Shown piece after piece: positions 30,928 through 33,474 of a stretch of 33,474 bases of DNA (the first letter of the stretch is position 1; every line of letters begins with the position of its first letter). The position numbers and the translations under genes are program-made. The notes under the pieces were generated by a model. It searched no databases, was not told the DNA's origin, and saw only the letters and a list, made by a program, of their open reading frames with translations. The stretch is from the NCBI GenBank assembly GCA_028284395.1, contig JANQRV010000589.1:1-33474 (forward strand), in the 5' to 3' direction. Source of the stretch: Saprospiraceae bacterium. GTDB lineage: Bacteria; Bacteroidota; Bacteroidia; Chitinophagales; Saprospiraceae.

Positions 30928-31997
30928 TGCTTAAAAATCCGACCCCGCATCAAATCGCCTGGTATTCGTCTTTGAGGATATCCGGTATCAGTCTGGCATT
31001 AGCTGTCGTCATCTTCCTGGTCTTCAGAAAGATGGTTGGCCGGGAGTTACTTTTAGTAATCGTTGGTGTTATGTTCTTATTGGCCAATATTGGAGTGGCC
31101 TATTACGTCAATACCTACTACCTGCGAAAATACATCCTGCGGAAAATCAAAGTCATCTACAAAACCATTCACAATCAAAAATTAAACCCCGAAGAAAAAA
31201 GGGTTTTCAACCAGGTAGACCTCCAGACCAACATCATCGAAGAAGTTGAAAAAGAAGTCGAAGAGTGGGCCGAAGAACACGAAAAAGAGCTCAATAAGTA
31301 CAAGTCGTGGGCAGAATACCGGCGGAAGTACATCGGCGATGTTTCCCACGAATTGAAAACCCCCATTTTCAATATCCAGGGTTATGTTCATACTTTGCTG
31401 GACGGAGCTATTGAAGACAGCGAGGTCAATCATTCCTTTTTGCGAAAAGCAGCAAAGAATGTCGACCGCCTACAGACCATTGTCGATGACCTGGAGTCCA
31501 TCTCACGTCTTGAGTCGGGCCAATTGATCCTCGACATTACTTCTTTTGACATCAAGGAATTGGTTGCGGAAGTTTTTGAAGATCTGGATATCCGGGCCCG
31601 GAAAAAGAACATTAGGTTGGCTTTCAAGGACGGAGCATCGCACAACTACCTGGTGAAGGCCGACCGGGATTACATACGTCGCGCCATGATGAATTTGATT
31701 CAGAATTCCATTAAGTACGGCAAGGAAGGCGGACTTACCAAAGTCGGGTTTTACGACATGGACAACAATGTTTTGATCGAGGTAGCCGACAATGGATTGG
31801 GAATCCCGAAAAAGCATATCAATCACGTTTTTGATCGTTTTTACCGAGTCGATAAAAGTCGCTCCCGTGAGCAGGGCGGTTCCGGGCTGGGATTGTCGAT
31901 CGTCAAGCACATCATCGAAGCTCACAAGCAGACCATTAATGTACGCAGCTCCATTAACCTGGGCTCAACTTTTGGGTTTACACTGGAGAAATCCTAG
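30927..31997 (+). CDS. sensor histidine kinase, PhoR-like
   Basis: A 356-residue membrane kinase and partner of the preceding regulator. Two membrane helices (about 15-34 and 40-62) are joined by only a few residues, so there is no periplasmic sensor domain, as in E. coli PhoR. A charged coil (80-130, rich in Glu) replaces the PAS domain of that protein. The dimerisation domain has VSHELKTP with the phosphorylated His141. The ATPase domain has the N box LIQNSIKYG, the G1 box VADNGLGIP, the F box FDRFYRVD and the G2 box GGSGLGLSIVKHI. It is complete. Sensing must be through the membrane helices, the coil, or other proteins; a phosphate-type signal is only suggested by resemblance. It is translationally coupled to the regulator (TGATG). 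Confidence 0.95.
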   Translation: MLKNPTPHQIAWYSSLRISGISLALAVVIFLVFRKMVGRELLLVIVGVMFLLANIGVAYYVNTYYLRKYILRKIKVIYKTIHNQKLNPEEKRVFNQVDLQTNIIEEVEKEVEEWAEEHEKELNKYKSWAEYRRKYIGDVSHELKTPIFNIQGYVHTLLDGAIEDSEVNHSFLRKAAKNVDRLQTIVDDLESISRLESGQLILDITSFDIKELVAEVFEDLDIRARKKNIRLAFKDGASHNYLVKADRDYIRRAMMNLIQNSIKYGKEGGLTKVGFYDMDNNVLIEVADNGLGIPKKHINHVFDRFYRVDKSRSREQGGSGLGLSIVKHIIEAHKQTINVRSSINLGSTFGFTLEKS

Positions 31998-32031
31998 TGG
32001 TCTAACTTTCCCTAGAATACAAACATTTCCC

Positions 32032-32039
32032 TATTTTTG
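32032..32039 (+). promoter_or_regulatory. -7 element TATTTTTG of the ABC-F gene
   Basis: An exact TAnnTTTG match, 13 nt before an in-frame ATG at 32053 and 49 nt before the ATG at 32089. No clear -33 element is visible. If the shorter leader is used, translation would begin at 32053. Confidence 0.55.
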
Positions 32040-32088
32040 CGCTTCGCGATGAATGATTGTCGCAAAACCTAACTATTCGTATATCGGT

Positions 32089-33474
32089 ATGATCACTGCT
32101 TCGAATTTATATATCAAATATGGAGACCGCGTTTTGCTGGATAACATCAACTTCGTAGTTGGTGAAAAAGATAAAATCGGTTTGGTGGGGAGAAACGGAG
32201 CGGGTAAATCGACCATCCTCAAGATTATTTCCGGAGACTTAAAGCCCGACTCCGGATCCATCGTTTTCCCGGGAGGGGCTACCTTGGGTTACTTGCATCA
32301 GGACATGGTCATCAATAAGGGGAAAACCATTTTGGAGGAAGCTTCAACCGCTTTTGCCAATGTGAAATCCATGCAAGATAGGATTGAGGAAATCAATGAT
32401 GAAATTGCGCAACGAACCGACTATGAGTCCGAAGCATACGGGAACTTATTGAATGAATTTGCGGAGCTGAATGACCGGTTTTTACTATTGGGAGGAGATT
32501 CAATCGGAGCGGAAACGGAAAAAATTCTAAAGGGTCTTGGTTTTAAGCAAAAAGACCTGAATCGGTTGATTGATGAATTTAGCGGTGGATGGCAAATGCG
32601 GGTGGAGCTGGCAAAAATGCTTCTGCAAAAACCCGATTACCTGCTACTTGATGAGCCTACCAATCATTTGGACATCGAGTCCATCATCTGGTTGGAAGCT
32701 TTTCTCGCCAATTATCACGGTGCTGTTGTCGTGATCTCACACGACAAGCAATTTCTCGACAATGTAACCAAGCGAACCATCGAAGTGGAACTTGGAAAGC
32801 TTTACGACTACAAAGCATCTTATTCAAAATACGTCGAATTAAGGGTGGAGCGCAAGGAAAAACAACGCGCTGCATTCACCAACCAGCAAAGAGTCATAGC
32901 TCAAAAGGAAAAGACCATCAACCGCTTTATGGCCAAAGCCAATAAGACCAAGATGGCGCAATCGATGCAAAAGCAACTCAATAAAATGGAACGCATTGAA
33001 ATTGAGTCGGAAGATACTGCTACGATGAATCTGCGTTTTCCGCCGGCTCCGCGATCTGGACAAGTAGTGGTTGATGCAAAAAAGGTCGTAAAGGAATACG
33101 GTGAATTATTGGTGTTAGATGAGGTAGACCTGAAGGTGGATCGAGGTGATCGGGTCGCTTTCGTCGGACAAAACGGTCAGGGGAAAACCACCTTGGCAAA
33201 AATCCTGATCAATGAACTACCGGAGTCGGGTGGAGAAATCCAACTCGGCCACAACATTCAAATCGGTTACTACGCGCAAAACCAGGCGGAAAACCTTCAT
33301 CCGAAATTAACGTTGTTAGAGACCATGGAAATGGCCTCGCCTCCCGAAATGCGAACGAAGTTGAGATCGATTCTCGGAGCATTCATGTTCAGTGGCGAAG
33401 ATGCCGAAAAGAAAGTCAGCGTGCTATCCGGAGGAGAACGGGCTCGCTTGGCGCTCGCCTGCATGCTGCTGAGA
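32089..33474 (+). CDS. ABC-F family ATPase, partial (3' end beyond window)
   Basis: A soluble twin-ATPase of the ABC-F family; members act on the ribosome in translation or antibiotic resistance. The first 462 residues are visible and the frame is open at the right edge. Domain 1 has Walker A GRNGAGKST (34-42), signature EFSGGWQMRVELAKM (Ser165) and Walker B LLLDEPTNHLD (Asp188). A basic linker (about 240-310, with KASYSKYVELRVERKEK and MAKANKTKMAQS) is the P-site tRNA interaction motif region. Domain 2 has Walker A GQNGQGKTT (360-368) and the start of its signature LSGGERARLALA (446-457). It is closest in style to YbiT/Uup/YdiF-type proteins, with no hint of a resistance role. The start could also be ATG 32053. 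Confidence 0.93.
   Translation, partial: MITASNLYIKYGDRVLLDNINFVVGEKDKIGLVGRNGAGKSTILKIISGDLKPDSGSIVFPGGATLGYLHQDMVINKGKTILEEASTAFANVKSMQDRIEEINDEIAQRTDYESEAYGNLLNEFAELNDRFLLLGGDSIGAETEKILKGLGFKQKDLNRLIDEFSGGWQMRVELAKMLLQKPDYLLLDEPTNHLDIESIIWLEAFLANYHGAVVVISHDKQFLDNVTKRTIEVELGKLYDYKASYSKYVELRVERKEKQRAAFTNQQRVIAQKEKTINRFMAKANKTKMAQSMQKQLNKMERIEIESEDTATMNLRFPPAPRSGQVVVDAKKVVKEYGELLVLDEVDLKVDRGDRVAFVGQNGQGKTTLAKILINELPESGGEIQLGHNIQIGYYAQNQAENLHPKLTLLETMEMASPPEMRTKLRSILGAFMFSGEDAEKKVSVLSGGERARLALACMLLR

Noticed and set aside
1..33474. CRISPR arrays, insertion sequences, tRNA or rRNA genes, prophage or defence genes
   Set aside because: I saw no regularly spaced repeats, no terminal inverted repeats with a transposase, no cloverleaf with a GGTTCGAATC-type T arm, and no nuclease, restriction or phage proteins. 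Gene content is ordinary core chromosome.

Overview
The window looks like core chromosome from a free-living Bacteroidota, most likely of the Saprospiria/Saprospiraceae type. That class-level guess rests on gene content and protein style, not on a search. The phylum call is stronger. Many genes are preceded by the Bacteroidota -7 element TAnnTTTG, Shine-Dalgarno sites are mostly absent, and several families are typical of the phylum (DUF1599 plus BT_3928-like DoxX protein, long NusB, DUF3822 next to rsmD, DUF4296 lipoprotein, DUF4369-type TlpA thioredoxin). I count 29 protein genes, one of them cut by the right edge. I see no tRNA, rRNA, CRISPR array, insertion sequence, prophage or recognisable defence island. 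Coding density is high; the longest gap between genes is about 215 bp.

Layout. 116-772 (-) is a YigZ/IMPACT protein. 925-3080 (+) is a two-gene unit: a tandem-duplicated DUF1599 protein and a DoxX/BT_3928-like membrane protein, closed by a strong hairpin. 3297-7945 (+) holds nusB, guaA, a periplasmic-binding-protein-like lipoprotein that overlaps guaA, and trmH. 8084-11644 is smc, with an unusual leader (a perfect DnaA box, two -7-like boxes, a purine-rich SD-like run and an ATG-TAA start-stop). 11733-15537 holds a bestrophin-type channel, a membrane-anchored AraC regulator and a secreted PQQ-type sugar dehydrogenase with an NTF2-like N-terminal domain. 15542-18558 has rarA (-), an AlkD-like DNA glycosylase (+) and tsaD (-), tightly packed. 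18730-20700 (+) is a three-gene run: a pilin-like membrane-anchored protein, DUF3822 and rsmD, followed by an intrinsic terminator. 20867-21565 (-) is a PPP-type phosphatase. 21752-26894 (+) is argS, glnS, pyrR, pyrB. 26988-28424 (+) is a TlpA-like thioredoxin and 28432-29223 (-) a short-chain dehydrogenase. 29329-31997 (+) is sixA, a DUF4296 lipoprotein and a PhoB/PhoR-like two-component pair. From 32089 an ABC-F ATPase runs off the window.

How the genes work together. Most are informational or nucleotide housekeeping: rRNA transcription and modification (nusB, rsmD), tRNA modification and charging (trmH, tsaD, argS, glnS), purine and pyrimidine synthesis (guaA, pyrR, pyrB), and chromosome maintenance (smc, rarA, AlkD-like). 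The envelope and signalling genes (lipoproteins, TlpA, two-component pair, AraC, bestrophin) are interleaved. Several genes have an earlier alternative start that would contain the promoter or lies inside a neighbour; the chosen starts are argued entry by entry.

No dramatic new system is obvious. The points most worth a second look are the RsmD whose catalytic DPPY motif reads GPPY, the pilin-like plus PilM-like (DUF3822) pair beside it, the smc leader, and three TTAAC repeats at an exact 14-bp period in front of the response regulator.
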